NCBI GenBank assembly: GCA_045612885.1
Contig: JAZKZZ010000002.1
Location: 1-42,174 of the forward strand
Source: RGIG6178 sp045612885
Lineage (GTDB): Bacteria; Bacillota_I; Bacilli_A; RFN20; DUOF01
DNA: 42,174 nt
Direction: 5' to 3'
In this document: positions 33,393 to 41,760 of the stretch, piece by piece
Position numbering within the stretch: position 1 is the first letter of the stretch
Layout: every line of letters begins with the position of its first letter
Notes under the pieces: model-generated
Seen by the model: only the letters and a program-made list of their open reading frames with translations
The model's database searches: none
What the model was told of the DNA's origin: nothing
Translations under genes and position numbers: made by a program

Positions 33393-34170
33393 ATTATATA
33401 AAAAACAAGTAATGAGAAAAAGAATCATAACAATAACATTGCAACTTGCATTACTATTTTCTTTTATTTTTCTATGGGAATTACTAAGTAATATTGGGAT
33501 GCTTAATGAGTTTTTATTTTCTAAACCTAGTGCTATTTTCAAATTACTTAAAAATTATATTGAAAGTGGAGAAATATGGAAACATTTAGGAATATCTATT
33601 TATGAAACTCTTCTAGGATTAATAATTGGTACAAGTATAGGATTGCTTGTTGCCATAGGATTATGGGCTAACAAATTTATCGCTAAGTTACTAGATCCAT
33701 TTTTAGTTGTTTTAAATGCTTTACCAAAGACTGCTCTTGCTCCAATTTTTATTATTTGGGCAGGAACTGGAGTAAAGGGGATTGTAGTTGTAGCAGTTTC
33801 TATTTCACTTATTGTTACTATTCTCTCGGCATATAGTTATTTTAATAATGTAAGCGAAGAAAAAATAAAAATGTTAAAAAGTTTTGGTGCTAATAGATTA
33901 CAAATTCTAACTAAATTAGTGTTACCAAGCAATATTGCCAATATTATGGGGATTATAAAAATAAATATCGGTATGAGTTGGATTGGGGTAATTGTTGGAG
34001 AATTTATAGTTTCCCGAGCGGGAATAGGATATTTGTTAACTTATGGCAGCCAAGTATTTAGATTAGACCTAGTTATGATGAGTGTTGTGGTGCTTGCTGT
34101 AGTAGCTTATTTGATGTATGTTATAACATCATTTGTTGAAAAACAGATACTTAAGATGTATGAAAGATAA
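33382..34170 (+). CDS. ABC transporter permease, SsuC/TauC family
   Basis: A 262-residue membrane protein with six hydrophobic helices and the BPD_transp_1 coupling motif in LKSFGANRLQILTKLVLPSNIANIM, which contacts the ATPase. The N-terminal FLWELLSNIG and SKPSAIFKLL segments are typical of nitrate/sulfonate-type permeases. It is translated from inside the 3' end of the ATPase gene. No terminator of quality follows; the gene converges on the next one. Confidence 0.93.
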   Translation: MSVELYKKQVMRKRIITITLQLALLFSFIFLWELLSNIGMLNEFLFSKPSAIFKLLKNYIESGEIWKHLGISIYETLLGLIIGTSIGLLVAIGLWANKFIAKLLDPFLVVLNALPKTALAPIFIIWAGTGVKGIVVVAVSISLIVTILSAYSYFNNVSEEKIKMLKSFGANRLQILTKLVLPSNIANIMGIIKINIGMSWIGVIVGEFIVSRAGIGYLLTYGSQVFRLDLVMMSVVVLAVVAYLMYVITSFVEKQILKMYER

Positions 34171-34221
34171 TAATCTTTAAAAACATAATAAAACAATATG
34201 TTTAGATATAAAAAAACACAT

Positions 34222-34749
34222 TCATGATTTTATACCATAACTTTTACTCATCTTATCATAAAAAAATGGTAATAATGGGGGATTGATTGTAAATATCAAG
34301 AATATAACAGTCATAGTAATAAGAGAATAAATAGATATTTCTTTTGACCACCTGACTCCCCTTTTATATGTATAAATGGATACTAATTGACCTAATGCAG
34401 TGCTTATTAATAATGATAATATATTGATCAAAGTTAAATCTTTGTCAGTAAATATATGATAAAGATAATAAATACTTAACATTGTTGTTAAAGATATAGC
34501 TATTGAAATAATTAGGGATGATAAAGCTTTTTCCTTATTTATATTTTTCCTATTTATTATATAAAAAATGAGAAATGTAATGATAATAGGAGTGAATGTT
34601 AATTTTGTGTGTTCAAAAACACTTTCATTTACTGGTAAATATATTGCAAATAATGGGAAAGGAACATATTTGTATAAAAAATGAAAAGCTACTCCTAAAA
34701 TAAAAGGAAGTAAAATAAAAATAGATTTATAAATTGTGCATTTCTTCAT
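34222..34749 (-). CDS. DUF6512 family membrane protein
   Basis: A 175-residue membrane protein with about five helices. The segment FLYKYVPFPLFAIYLPVNESVFEHTKLTF matches the conserved part of DUF6512 (VNES, EH, K). Its role is unknown. The start has TGGTGATTAC directly before the ATG. It is divergent from the next gene, and the two upstream regions form a 13-bp inverted repeat. Confidence 0.8.
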   Translation of the reverse strand: MKKCTIYKSIFILLPFILGVAFHFLYKYVPFPLFAIYLPVNESVFEHTKLTFTPIIITFLIFYIINRKNINKEKALSSLIISIAISLTTMLSIYYLYHIFTDKDLTLINILSLLISTALGQLVSIYTYKRGVRWSKEISIYSLITMTVIFLIFTINPPLLPFFYDKMSKSYGIKS

Positions 34750-34752
34750 GTA

Positions 34753-34817
34753 ATCACCATTATTATTGTATGTAAATAGATTAATTTTTATTAATGTGTT
34801 ATATTAATAATGGTGAT
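34753..34817. repeat. Perfect 13-bp inverted repeat between divergent genes
   Basis: ATCACCATTATTA (34753-34765) and its exact complement TAATAATGGTGAT (34805-34817) are separated by 39 nt. Each arm holds the ribosome-binding site of one of the two divergent genes. Confidence 0.8.
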
Positions 34818-34820
34818 ATT

Positions 34821-35405
34821 ATGAAAAGTAAAATAGATTCGTTCTTTTTTGTTTTAGCATATGCGATTAAAGCGATGTTTATTATGTTTATAGCAAGTTC
34901 TCAATTTCTGGGAATTGCATATACTTTGCTTTCTTTTTCTATATACTTATTGTTATTTAAAAAGAGTAAGAGCGTTTCTACAATATTGCCTATTATAATG
35001 ATTGATTATATTGTTGTCTTCTATTTTACCTATTTAAACATGGGATTAGGATTAGATATGATTTTAATAAGTATATTGGCATTTATATTGTCTAATTCAT
35101 TTGTCTTTTATTTATTAATAAATGATGTAGCTATCGCTACTTCTAGTAAGAAATTATATAGTGTATCAAATGATATAGTAGATGAAGGTATAAAAGCATT
35201 AGAAAACGAAGATTATGATAAGGCGTTAGAAGCTTTTTCAAATGCTATTAAAGAGTATAAAAGAAATTATTTAGGTTACATGGGAATGTGCACTACACTA
35301 ACTAAAATGGATAAGAAAAATATTAAAAAGATAAAATATTATAAGAAGAAATGTTTAAAATATGCGCCAAGAGAGTTAAAAGAAAGTATTGGTAAAAAAT
35401 ACTAG
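34821..35405 (+). CDS. Membrane protein with C-terminal TPR-like unit
   Basis: A 194-residue protein: four hydrophobic helices in residues 6-100, then a soluble part with VDEGIKALENEDYDKALEAF, a good TPR helix pair, followed by a second weaker one and a basic tail. Function unknown. An in-frame ATG nine codons upstream has no ribosome site; this ATG follows GGTGAT and an extended -10 TGT-TATATT (34797-34805). A strong terminator overlaps the stop codon. Confidence 0.8.
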   Translation: MKSKIDSFFFVLAYAIKAMFIMFIASSQFLGIAYTLLSFSIYLLLFKKSKSVSTILPIIMIDYIVVFYFTYLNMGLGLDMILISILAFILSNSFVFYLLINDVAIATSSKKLYSVSNDIVDEGIKALENEDYDKALEAFSNAIKEYKRNYLGYMGMCTTLTKMDKKNIKKIKYYKKKCLKYAPRELKESIGKKY

Positions 35406-35428
35406 TAGAGAGAAATCTCTACTTTTTT
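35404..35428 (+). terminator. Rho-independent terminator upstream of the NAD operon
   Basis: Stem AGTAGAGA / TCTCTACT with a GAAA tetraloop followed by T6; the left arm includes the end of the TAG stop codon of the gene before. Confidence 0.93.
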
Positions 35429-35435
35429 GTTAATC

Positions 35436-35460
35436 ACTTATTATCAAAATGATAAAAAGT
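35436..35460 (+). promoter_or_regulatory. Candidate NrtR operator 1
   Basis: A 25-bp palindrome, ACTT-a-TTATCA-AAA-TGATAA-a-AAGT, with 10 of 11 arm positions matching. It ends 3 nt before the -35 box of the NAD operon. It is 19/25 identical to the second site, 41 bp downstream. Assignment to NrtR is by context. Confidence 0.6.
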
Positions 35461-35462
35461 TC

Positions 35463-35491
35463 TTGACAATTAGTGGTGTTATTACTAAAAT
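35463..35491 (+). promoter_or_regulatory. NAD salvage operon promoter
   Basis: A perfect -35 TTGACA (35463-35468), a 17-nt spacer and -10 TAAAAT (35486-35491), ending 20 nt before the pncA start. It is the best promoter in the window and lies between and under two palindromes. Confidence 0.87.
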
Positions 35492-35501
35492 GATAATAAG
35501 A
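35477..35501 (+). promoter_or_regulatory. Candidate NrtR operator 2
   Basis: Arms TTATTA and TAATAA flank a centre that contains AAAATGAT as in site 1. It covers the -10 box and the expected transcription start, so a bound repressor would block polymerase. The 41-bp distance from site 1 is close to four helical turns. Confidence 0.55.
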
Positions 35502-35511
35502 GGTGACGAAT

Positions 35512-36111
35512 ATGAAGAAATTAGAGAAGATTGAAGAGTTATTAGTAGTAGTGGATATGGTTAATGGATTTATAAGAGAGGGTAATATGAAAGACAGTTA
35601 TATCGAACATATAATACCTGGGATTGAAGTTTTAGTAAGAGAATATATAGGTGAGGAAAATAAAGAAGTTTTCTATGTCAGAGAAAAGCATTCAAAAAAT
35701 GCTACAGAGTTTAATAAGTTTCCTGTGCATTGTCTAGAGAATACAAGTGAATCTGAAGTTGTTGATGAATTAAAAGAATATGAAAATGATGTTAGAACTT
35801 ATTTTAAGAATTGTACTTGTGCCATTTTTGCTAAAGGTTTATTAAAAGATATTAAGAGTATGAAGAATCTAAAAAGTGTTACAGTAACTGGTTGTTGTAG
35901 TGATATTTGTGTATTGAATTTTGTTTTAGGGTTAATTAACTTTTTTGATGAATATAATATGGATGTTAAAGTAGAAGTTAGAGAGGATTTAATTGAAACA
36001 TATGATGCTCCAAATCATAGTAGAGATGAATATAATGAAATTGCTAGAAAATTATTTGTTCAAGCGGGAACTAAAATAACTAGAAAGGAGAATTTAAATC
36101 ATGGAAGATAG
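35512..36111 (+). CDS. pncA: Nicotinamidase-like cysteine hydrolase
   Basis: A 199-residue isochorismatase-superfamily enzyme, probably converting nicotinamide to nicotinate. The triad is visible: D15 (VVVDMVNGF), the Lys in FAKGLL, and the nucleophile Cys in VTGCCSDICV. The metal region EKH...FPVHCLENT is somewhat changed from the usual DWHxxxH...FPxHC. Its place before nicotinate phosphoribosyltransferase makes nicotinamidase far more likely than isochorismatase. The start codon follows AGAGGTGA; a GTG inside that ribosome site is rejected. The stop overlaps pncB by 11 bases. Confidence 0.88.
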   Translation: MKKLEKIEELLVVVDMVNGFIREGNMKDSYIEHIIPGIEVLVREYIGEENKEVFYVREKHSKNATEFNKFPVHCLENTSESEVVDELKEYENDVRTYFKNCTCAIFAKGLLKDIKSMKNLKSVTVTGCCSDICVLNFVLGLINFFDEYNMDVKVEVREDLIETYDAPNHSRDEYNEIARKLFVQAGTKITRKENLNHGR

Positions 36112-37528
36112 AAAATTAATAGACTTTTATGAGTTAACTATGGCGTATAGTGATTTTAAAGATAATAGAGTGAATGATATTGTATATTTTGATGTGTTTT
36201 TTAGAAAAAATATTGATAATAGTGGATATAGCATTTTTGGTGGTTTAGAGGAAATTGTTGATTATTTAAATAATGTTAAATTTACTAAAGAAGATATTGA
36301 ATATCTAAGAAATCTAAATAGTTTTGATGAAGATTTTTTAGAGTATTTATCTAATTTTAAGTTTACAGGAGATGTGTATTCGTTTTTAGATGGGGATATC
36401 ATTTTCCCTAATGAAACATGTATTAGAGTTAAAGCTCCATTGATTGAAGCTGAGATTATTGAAACAGATTTATTAAATAGATTTAATCATGCTTCTTTAA
36501 TTGCTACTAAAGCAAGTAGAATTGTAAGTAGTGCCAAGGGAAGAAATGTGATGGAATTTGGTGCTAGACGTGCACAAGGAAGAGATGCTGCAGTGGTTGG
36601 AGCAAAATATGCTTGTATTGCTGGATGTGTAGGTACTAGTTGCTATGAAGCTGGTAAAAAATATGATGTAAATATATTGGGGACAATGGCTCATAGTCAT
36701 ATTATGAAATATGATGATGAGTATGAAGCATTCTTAGCATATGCTAAAACATTCCCTGATAATAGCACTTTTTTAGTAGATACAATTGATACAATTAATA
36801 GTGGTTTAGTTAATTCCATTAGAGTACATAAAGAGTATTTAGTTCCTAATGGTTATCGATTAAAAGGAATCAGATTAGATAGTGGTGATTTAGCTTATTT
36901 ATCTAAAAAGTGTAGAGAAATATTAGATGCAAATGATATGCAAGATTGTAAGATATGTGCCTCTAACTCTTTAGACGAACATTTGATTAAAGATTTATTA
37001 GAACAAGGTGCATGTATTGATTTATTTGGAGTAGGTGAAAATCTTATTACTAGTAAAAGTACTCCAGTATTTGGTGGGGTTTATAAATTAGTAGCATGTG
37101 AAGAAAATGGTAAAGTGTCTCCTAGAATTAAAATTAGTGATAATGAAATTAAAATTACTAACCCTGGAGTGAAAAAAGTATGTAGATTCTTTGATAAAGA
37201 TAGCGGATATGCATTAGCGGATGTATTATGTTTAGAGGATGAAGTAATAGATTTAAATGAATATGAAATCTTTGATGAAAAGGATGTATGGAAGAAGAAA
37301 ACTTTAACTAACTATATAGTAAAAGAGATGCTACATCCAATCTTTATAAATGGTAAACAAGTGTATAAGATCCCTAGTGTTAGTGAGAGTAAGAAGTATT
37401 GTAAGGAACAATTAGATAGTATTTATCCTGAAGTTAGAAGATTATTTAATCCAAGTAAATATTATATGGATTTATCTAAAAAATTATATGAATTGAAATA
37501 TAATTTAATTAGAGAAAAAAGAGGATAA
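36101..37528 (+). CDS. pncB: Nicotinate phosphoribosyltransferase
   Basis: A 475-residue enzyme that makes nicotinate mononucleotide from nicotinate, PRPP and ATP. Family features: DFYELTMAY at the start, YFDVFFRKN, FGARRAQGRDAAVVGAKYA, GTMAHSHIM, GIRLDSGDLAYLS and the Cys-rich C-terminal part. AAAGGAG lies upstream inside pncA. It is the second step of the salvage pathway encoded by this operon. Confidence 0.97.
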   Translation: MEDRKLIDFYELTMAYSDFKDNRVNDIVYFDVFFRKNIDNSGYSIFGGLEEIVDYLNNVKFTKEDIEYLRNLNSFDEDFLEYLSNFKFTGDVYSFLDGDIIFPNETCIRVKAPLIEAEIIETDLLNRFNHASLIATKASRIVSSAKGRNVMEFGARRAQGRDAAVVGAKYACIAGCVGTSCYEAGKKYDVNILGTMAHSHIMKYDDEYEAFLAYAKTFPDNSTFLVDTIDTINSGLVNSIRVHKEYLVPNGYRLKGIRLDSGDLAYLSKKCREILDANDMQDCKICASNSLDEHLIKDLLEQGACIDLFGVGENLITSKSTPVFGGVYKLVACEENGKVSPRIKISDNEIKITNPGVKKVCRFFDKDSGYALADVLCLEDEVIDLNEYEIFDEKDVWKKKTLTNYIVKEMLHPIFINGKQVYKIPSVSESKKYCKEQLDSIYPEVRRLFNPSKYYMDLSKKLYELKYNLIREKRG

Positions 37529-37551
37529 TAAACTTTAAAGGGGTGAATGGC

Positions 37552-39453
37552 ATGTTAAAAGAATATGGTTATGTTAGAGTAGGAGCAGTATCTAATAAAG
37601 TAGAAATTGCTAATGTGGAATATAATGTAAAAGAAATATTAGAATCTGTAAAGGAGGCTAGTGAGAAGGGAGTAGAAATATTAACTTTTCCTGAGCTTAG
37701 TTTAACTGGATATTCTTGTAAAGATTTATTTTATACTGATGATTTACTAGATAGCGCTTTACAAGGAATTAGAAAGTTAAAAGATGAGAGTGAAAAGTAT
37801 GAAGTATTATTTGTAATAGGTGCTCCTGTTGTAATAGATAATGATTTGTATGATTGCGCAATTAGTATCTATAAAGGGAAAGTATTAGGAGTTACTCCAA
37901 AGACATATCTTAAAGATGACGAAAGTAAGTATTTTAAAAGCGCAATTGATTTAAAAGTTAATGAGTTTGTTTTAGGTGATGATTTAGTTAAGGTATCTAA
38001 TATGCTTATTTATAAGTCTAATTATGATTTTATAAGTTATTCAATTGATATCGATAGTGATTTAGAAGTTAGTAATGCAATTAGTAATTATACTAGTTTA
38101 CTTGGAGCTACACTTATACTTAATTTAGCTAGTAGTAAGGAAGAAGTATATAAAGAGGAATATCGTAAAGATTTAGTGAAAATACAAGCTAAAAAGACAA
38201 TATCTAGTTATGTATATGCTTCTTGTGGTGCTAGTGAATCTAGTGGAGAAGTAGGTTATAAAGGACATTTATTAATAAGTGAATTTGATGGTTATTTTAA
38301 AGAAAATAATGAATTTAGTTTTGAATCAAAAATGATATATACAGATGTTGATTTAAAAAGAGTTTATGATACTAGAAGAAAGAGTAGTTTGCATAAGCAA
38401 ATAGATTTAGACGTTGATAGAGAAGTTGTTTTATTTAAATTAGAAACTAAAAATAATGAATTAATGAAAGAGTATTCTAAAATACCTTTCTTACCTAATA
38501 AGGAAGAAGATTTAGAAAAAATGTTAGATATCCAAACATATGCTTTAGCTAGAAGAATTAAGCATTTAAATAATGCTAAAATGGTAATTGGTATAAGTGG
38601 TGGTAGTGACTCTACATTGGCGTTTTTAGTCTGTCTTAGAGTGTGTAAAGTTTTAGGTTTAGATAATAAAAATATAATTGGAGTTACAATGCCAGGATTT
38701 GGTACTACAAACAGAACATATGAGAATGCAATAAGTTTAATAAAAGAGAGTGGTGCTACACTTAAAGAAATATCAATTGTAGAGGCGTGTAAACAACACT
38801 ATAAAGATATTGAACATGATATAAATAACTTTAATGTTACTTATGAAAATGCTCAAGCTAGAGAAAGAACACAAATATTATTTGATCTTGCTAATGATTT
38901 AAATGGAATTGTAGTAGGTACAGGAGATTTAAGTGAATTAGTGTTAGGATGGGCTACATATAATGGTGATCATATGTCTAATTATGGTGTAAATGCTGGT
39001 ATTGCTAAAACTTTAGTAATGAAATTGATTTCTAAAGTAAGAGATGCAAGTGTTGGTAAGTTAAAAGAAATCTTAACTGATATTTTAAATACTCCAATTA
39101 CTCCAGAATTATTGCCACTTGATGATAAGGGAAACTTAGTGCAAAATAGTGAGTCAAGTGTTGGACCATACAAATTACATGATTTCTTTATCTATCATTT
39201 CTTAACTTATGGTGCAAATATTAAAAAAATATATTATTTAGCGTGTAATACCTTTAAAGATGAATATCGTAAAGAAGAAATTAAAGCGACATTAACTATT
39301 TTTGTTAAACGTTTCTTCACTCAACAATTTAAAAGAAATTGTTTAGCAGATGGGATTAAGGTCTTAAATATTAGCGTGAATAGCCAAGGTTGGAGTATGT
39401 GTAGCGATGCTAGTTATAAAGGATATCTAAAAGAATTAGAGGAGTGTAATTAA
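37552..39453 (+). CDS. nadE: NAD synthetase, two-domain form with an altered glutaminase site
   Basis: A 633-residue protein with an N-terminal nitrilase-type glutaminase domain (about 1-290) and a C-terminal synthetase domain with the P-loop ISGGSDS (348-354) and GTGDLSELVLGW. It amidates nicotinate adenine dinucleotide to NAD. In the glutaminase domain E48 (FPELSLTGY) and K117 (TPKTYL) of the triad are present, but the nucleophile Cys, normally in EICED, is missing: the aligned segment SIDIDSDLEV has D168 there and no Cys nearby. It probably uses free ammonia. GTG three codons upstream is rejected for this ATG after GGGGTGA. Confidence 0.95.
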   Translation: MLKEYGYVRVGAVSNKVEIANVEYNVKEILESVKEASEKGVEILTFPELSLTGYSCKDLFYTDDLLDSALQGIRKLKDESEKYEVLFVIGAPVVIDNDLYDCAISIYKGKVLGVTPKTYLKDDESKYFKSAIDLKVNEFVLGDDLVKVSNMLIYKSNYDFISYSIDIDSDLEVSNAISNYTSLLGATLILNLASSKEEVYKEEYRKDLVKIQAKKTISSYVYASCGASESSGEVGYKGHLLISEFDGYFKENNEFSFESKMIYTDVDLKRVYDTRRKSSLHKQIDLDVDREVVLFKLETKNNELMKEYSKIPFLPNKEEDLEKMLDIQTYALARRIKHLNNAKMVIGISGGSDSTLAFLVCLRVCKVLGLDNKNIIGVTMPGFGTTNRTYENAISLIKESGATLKEISIVEACKQHYKDIEHDINNFNVTYENAQARERTQILFDLANDLNGIVVGTGDLSELVLGWATYNGDHMSNYGVNAGIAKTLVMKLISKVRDASVGKLKEILTDILNTPITPELLPLDDKGNLVQNSESSVGPYKLHDFFIYHFLTYGANIKKIYYLACNTFKDEYRKEEIKATLTIFVKRFFTQQFKRNCLADGIKVLNISVNSQGWSMCSDASYKGYLKELEECN

Positions 39454-40869
39454 ATGAAAATAGGAGTATTTGGAGGAAGTTTTAATCCAGTTCATCTGAT
39501 GCATAAGGAGATAGTTACTAAGTTATTAGATATGGGATATGTAGATAAAATGATTATTTTACCTACAGGAAATTACTATAACAAAAGTAACTTACTTAAA
39601 GGGCAAGAGAGAATTAGAATGCTAGAGTTAGCATTTAAAGATGATAAGAGGGTAACGATTTCTGATTATGAATTTAAAAATAATTTAATTTGCACTTACA
39701 GGAGTTTAGATTATCTTCAAAATAAATATAAAGAAGATAAATTATATTTTATTATGGGTGCTGATAACTTGTTATATTTTGATAAGTGGAAGAAGTATGA
39801 ATATATGCTAGATAATTATAATTTCATTATTATTAATCGTGATTTAGATTTTCAAACACAATTAGAGAGATTTTCTAAATATAAAGGAGAGATTATAGTT
39901 ACTGATATAGTTAGTAAACCAATGTCTAGTACTTATATTAGAGAGATGATTTATAATAATAAAGATTTTAAATATTTAGATTATTTAGATGAAGAAGTTT
40001 ATAAATATATAGAAGAAAAAGGATTCTATAAAAAAGGATATAAAGAGACTATTGAGGATACCACTTTAACTGATGAGGAATTCTTAAAAAAATATGAAAG
40101 TGAAGAGTATGAGAAAGTAAGTGTTACTACTGATATCGTTTTATTTAGTGTAAGTGATATAGAAAAAACTAATTATAGACATGTAGATAAAAAAGTTTTT
40201 AGTGTTTTATTGGTAAAAAGAAAAACGCATCCTTATTATAATAAATGGACTCTTCCTGGAGGGTTTGTATCACTAGATGAAACTTTATTAGAATGTGCAA
40301 AAAGAGTGTTATTTTCAGAAACTAATTTAAATGATATATATCTAGAACAATTATATACGTTTTCTGATGTAGAAAGAGATCCTAGAACTAGGGTTATTTC
40401 TAGTGCCTATATGGGGCTTGTAGATAAAGATAAATTAGAGAGAGAACTTGATAATAATGCAAAATTCTTTAATATTGAAATGAGTAGAGAAAAAGACTTA
40501 ATTAATATCAAATTTGTTAGTGATGAAGAGAGTTTTGAATGTGTTGTAGAAGAGATGAAAGATGATTATGGCATTGTTAGTTATAGGGAAGTGGAAAATA
40601 ATTATTTAGCTTTTGATCATTTGATATCTATTGTTACAAGTATAAATAGATTAAAAAATAAAGCTATATATACTGATATCATTTTCCATATTATGCCAGA
40701 GTACTTTACTTTAAAAGAGTTACAACTAGTGTATGAAGCGATACTTGATAAAAAATTACTAGATCCAGTCTTTAGAAGAGATATAGCAAATAAAGTAATA
40801 AAGACTAATAAAAGTAAAAAAGATGGTGGACATAGACCATCTAGTTTATATAAATACAATAAAGAATAA
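39454..40869 (+). CDS. nadD: Fusion of nicotinate-nucleotide adenylyltransferase NadD and NrtR-type regulator
   Basis: A 471-residue fusion. Residues 1-195 are NadD: GGSFNPVHLMH (H14, H17), PTGNYYNKS, GADNLLYFDKW and SSTYIR; it adenylates nicotinate mononucleotide. After a linker, 222-375 is a Nudix fold whose box (G270, E276, then RVLFSETN from 284) has lost two catalytic glutamates (V285, S288) and the Gly (N291), so it should bind, not cleave. Residues 418-468 match the NrtR winged helix: YFTLKELQLVYEAILDK, then VFRRDIA, then GGHRPSSLYKY. NrtR regulators sense ADP-ribose and repress NAD genes. The gene directly follows nadE (0 nt gap) with a GGAG site; it probably controls its own operon. 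Confidence 0.92.
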   Translation: MKIGVFGGSFNPVHLMHKEIVTKLLDMGYVDKMIILPTGNYYNKSNLLKGQERIRMLELAFKDDKRVTISDYEFKNNLICTYRSLDYLQNKYKEDKLYFIMGADNLLYFDKWKKYEYMLDNYNFIIINRDLDFQTQLERFSKYKGEIIVTDIVSKPMSSTYIREMIYNNKDFKYLDYLDEEVYKYIEEKGFYKKGYKETIEDTTLTDEEFLKKYESEEYEKVSVTTDIVLFSVSDIEKTNYRHVDKKVFSVLLVKRKTHPYYNKWTLPGGFVSLDETLLECAKRVLFSETNLNDIYLEQLYTFSDVERDPRTRVISSAYMGLVDKDKLERELDNNAKFFNIEMSREKDLINIKFVSDEESFECVVEEMKDDYGIVSYREVENNYLAFDHLISIVTSINRLKNKAIYTDIIFHIMPEYFTLKELQLVYEAILDKKLLDPVFRRDIANKVIKTNKSKKDGGHRPSSLYKYNKE

Positions 40870-40893
40870 AAGACACTAGAAGTGTCTTTTTTT
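40869..40893. terminator. Terminator ending the NAD operon (bidirectional)
   Basis: Stem AAAGACACT / AGTGTCTTT with an AGA loop and a T7 tail on the plus strand. On the minus strand the tail is TTTTATT, so it can also end the HAD gene. Confidence 0.88.
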
Positions 40894-40903
40894 AAATGTT
40901 AGT

Positions 40904-41743
40904 TTAATCTTTTTTAAATGAATCTAAAGTATTATTAATAGATATTTTTTCTAAGATAGATTTAATTATCGAATCCAATTTACTTCCTTTAGAGTAATCT
41001 GCAGGAGCAATGAAGTTTACTCTGTTATCAGTGTATAGTTTACTAGCGATTTTTCTTTTTCGTTCGCTACTAGGATTATATACACTAATAGAGTGGCCAC
41101 CCTCATTTTTTACTATTTTCATGCATGGCACATCAGTTTCTCCATCTCCTATATATATCATATTAGCGTGAGGAATAAGTAAACTTCTGTCATTTATATA
41201 TTCATTTAGTTCATATGAATCATATAAGTTATCTAATTGTTGCTTTCTAATTCGATAGATATATTGGGTTTTACTTGTATAGTTTATAGCTTGATTAGGC
41301 CATATAGGAGTGTTATCTTCATTATAGGCAAAGCTACAACCATATATTCTTTTAAATTCTTTAGCAATTGAAGTTCCTTCAAGGATTTCTTTTAGTCCAC
41401 ATGAAATGATATAGTGTTCTACTTTTAAACCTAACTTTTTACCATAGTCATTAATTCGTTTGAACCAAGTAGTAACACCATTAAAATAGTTAATAAGTTC
41501 TCCTTGTTTTCTGAATTCTTCTTTGTTTATGCTTAAATTTTTATCTTTAGCTTTTTTAACCATTACATACATGTATGCTAGAATACTATCCATATTATTT
41601 TTCTTAGCTAGTTTAGCACATTCTTTCCAGAACTCTTCAGCATCTATTTTCAAGTTAGGGATAAATGCATATTCTTGCATATTTCCTGGTGCTAAAGTTT
41701 CATCAAAGTCATACATTATAGTTACTTTTTTCTTATTGTTCAT
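40904..41743 (-). CDS. HAD-superfamily hydrolase
   Basis: A 279-residue cytoplasmic phosphatase-like protein. Motif I is YDFDETLAPG (D12 and D14, nucleophile and acid-base), a Ser/Cys motif II is in YIISCGL, a Lys lies in the middle, and motif IV is IGDGETDVPCM. The middle of about 100 residues forms a helical cap. Substrate unknown; the phosphoserine-phosphatase-like subgroup is plausible. A GTG upstream overlaps AGGTGA and is rejected for this ATG. Confidence 0.9.
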   Translation of the reverse strand: MNNKKKVTIMYDFDETLAPGNMQEYAFIPNLKIDAEEFWKECAKLAKKNNMDSILAYMYVMVKKAKDKNLSINKEEFRKQGELINYFNGVTTWFKRINDYGKKLGLKVEHYIISCGLKEILEGTSIAKEFKRIYGCSFAYNEDNTPIWPNQAINYTSKTQYIYRIRKQQLDNLYDSYELNEYINDRSLLIPHANMIYIGDGETDVPCMKIVKNEGGHSISVYNPSSERKRKIASKLYTDNRVNFIAPADYSKGSKLDSIIKSILEKISINNTLDSFKKD

Positions 41744-41760
41744 AGTTATCACCTATAGTA

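Noticed and set aside
34181..34203. Terminator between the ABC permease and the converging DUF6512 gene
   Set aside because: The AAACATA/TATGTTT stem has almost no G-C pairs and no T-tract.
35436..35501. NiaR (GACAC/GTGTC) site upstream of the NAD operon
   Set aside because: The palindromes are A/T with TGATAA-type arms and do not fit the NiaR half-sites; NrtR is encoded in the same operon.
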